A DNA stretch of 64,000 nt from Slackia faecicanis (lineage in GTDB: Bacteria; Actinomycetota; Coriobacteriia; Coriobacteriales; Eggerthellaceae). A program made the translations under genes and the position numbers. Each line of letters starts with the position of its first letter. Within the stretch, counting starts at the first letter, position 1. The stretch spans positions 310,001-374,000 of the forward strand of contig NZ_QICB01000002.1 of the NCBI RefSeq assembly GCF_003725295.1. The letters are read 5' to 3'. Shown here piece after piece: positions 63,199-64,000 of the stretch. The notes beneath the pieces were generated by a model that was not told the DNA's origin, made no database searches, and worked only from the letters and a program-made list of their open reading frames with translations.

Positions 63199-64000
63199 CT
63201 ACGCATCCGCCTCGGTCGCGCGGCGCGGGCTTTTCTTCTTCGAGAAATCAGGCATGGGTCGCAACAGCTGGAACAGCATGGCCGCAAGCACTGCGACGGC
63301 GGCGGCAGTGCCCAGCGTGAAGCCGCCTCCTGCGAACAGCGTGCCGAACTGATAGATCATGAGCGCGACCGCATAGGCGAACAAGGTCATGTAGCCGATT
63401 GCGAACCACGTCCACTTCGCCGACTGCATCTGACGGCGGATGGCGCCGATCGCGGCGAAGCACGGCGCGCACAGCAGGTTGAACGCGCAGAAGGCCATGA
63501 TGGCGGGCGCGCTTCCCGAGAACATGGCGGCGAAGGCCTGCCACATCGACGCGTCCGTCTCGCCCGCATCGCCCAGGCTCGTGATGATACCCACCGTGGA
63601 CACCACGTTCTCCTTGGCCACGAGGCCCGTGATCGAGGTCGCCACCGACTGCCAATCGCCGAATCCGAGCGGCGCGAACAGCGGGGCGATCAGGCTCGAG
63701 ACCATGGCCATGAGGCTGTGGCCGATCGCGCCTTCCGCCTCCATATCGAGCAGGCCGAACGAACCGTCCTGGAACCCGAGGTTCAAAAGCGCCCAGATCA
63801 CGATGGAGGCGAGGAAGATCACCGTGCCGGCCTTCACGAGGAAGCTCTTCACGCGCTCCCACGTTGCCATGAGCACCGTGCGCGCCGAAGGCAGATGGTA
63901 CTGCGGAAGCTCCATGATGAACTGCGTGGCCTCGCCCGCGAACATACGGGTCTTGCGCAACATGATGCCCGACACCACGATGGCCGCGACGCCCATGAAG
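63199..64000 (-). CDS. feoB: ferrous iron transport protein B, C-terminal part
   Basis: This is the 3' end of feoB; the gene continues beyond the right edge. The visible 266 codons have the FeoB membrane domain: ELPQYHLPSARTVLMATWER, then LAPLFAPLGFGDWQS-like LIAPLFAPLGFGDWQS, GLVAKENVVSTVG and the second Gate motif FNLLCAPCFAAIGAIRRQMQ. The N-terminal G domain is outside the window. FeoB imports Fe2+ across the membrane. The tail is basic (FSKKKSPRRATEADA). Confidence 0.94.
   Translation of the reverse strand, partial: FMGVAAIVVSGIMLRKTRMFAGEATQFIMELPQYHLPSARTVLMATWERVKSFLVKAGTVIFLASIVIWALLNLGFQDGSFGLLDMEAEGAIGHSLMAMVSSLIAPLFAPLGFGDWQSVATSITGLVAKENVVSTVGIITSLGDAGETDASMWQAFAAMFSGSAPAIMAFCAFNLLCAPCFAAIGAIRRQMQSAKWTWFAIGYMTLFAYAVALMIYQFGTLFAGGGFTLGTAAAVAVLAAMLFQLLRPMPDFSKKKSPRRATEADA

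Noticed and set aside
1-64000. CRISPR array, prophage, insertion sequence or anti-phage island
   Set aside because: No regularly spaced repeats, integrase, transposase, phage structural genes or recognised defence genes were seen; only the decayed GIY-YIG piece hints at mobile DNA.

Overview
The window reads as chromosome of a high-GC, Gram-positive actinobacterium of the class Coriobacteriia, most likely Eggerthellaceae. The reasons are the gene content and style: a membrane-bound LuxR-type regulator divergent from a Tat-exported FMN/FAD reductase, a DUF1385-thyX pair, a LexA-type box of the Gram-positive kind, many GTG/TTG starts, and large secreted proteins with DUF4430 and Listeria-Bacteroides repeats. 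The assignment is from recognition, not from a search. No rRNA, tRNA, CRISPR array, insertion sequence or prophage was found.

Layout. Positions 1-8412 (minus) hold the start of the F-type ATP synthase operon (small membrane gene, atpB, E, F, H, start of atpA), preceded by dCMP deaminase, upp, glyA, rpiB, glpK and a small coiled-coil gene. Positions 8473-12541 hold a divergent pair, an MFS-like LuxR regulator and a flavin reductase. Positions 12982-15647 hold an alpha/beta hydrolase, an orphan A24 prepilin peptidase and tsaC. Positions 15813-21161 hold a four-gene operon: NCS1-type permease, two tandem DUF917 proteins and a HyuA-type hydantoinase/oxoprolinase.

Positions 21466-33800 are the most notable part. 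A cobalamin riboswitch leads a minus-strand operon. It encodes a 2509-residue surface protein (Ig-like modules, three DUF4430 transcobalamin-like domains, a PQQ-type beta-propeller, an InlB-type B repeat, a C-terminal anchor), then a membrane-anchored single-DUF4430 protein, EcfT, a fused EcfA-EcfA ATPase, an ECF S component and a DUF3784-like protein. I read this as a complete corrinoid capture and import system of a Gram-positive cell, from surface binder to ECF transporter, under B12 feedback.

Positions 34031-45333 are mostly housekeeping: pth2, a metallophosphoesterase, mntP with DUF554, an MFS exporter, uvrB with an SOS box, a GH3 glycosidase, coaE and mnmA. Then come rpsA (TTG start), mscS, a VanZ-RDD gene split by an in-frame TGA, and a decayed GIY-YIG gene. 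Positions 49910-58052 carry a complete kdpFABCDE potassium system with a tandem 11-bp-phased KdpE-type operator. Positions 58358-64000 hold a Fic-like protein with a degenerate motif, DUF1385, thyX, a DtxR-family regulator, two small Cys-rich membrane proteins and the 3' part of feoB.

Several promoters share an extended -10 (TGn-TAnnnT) with no clear -35. All start choices were made by eye from ribosome binding sites.
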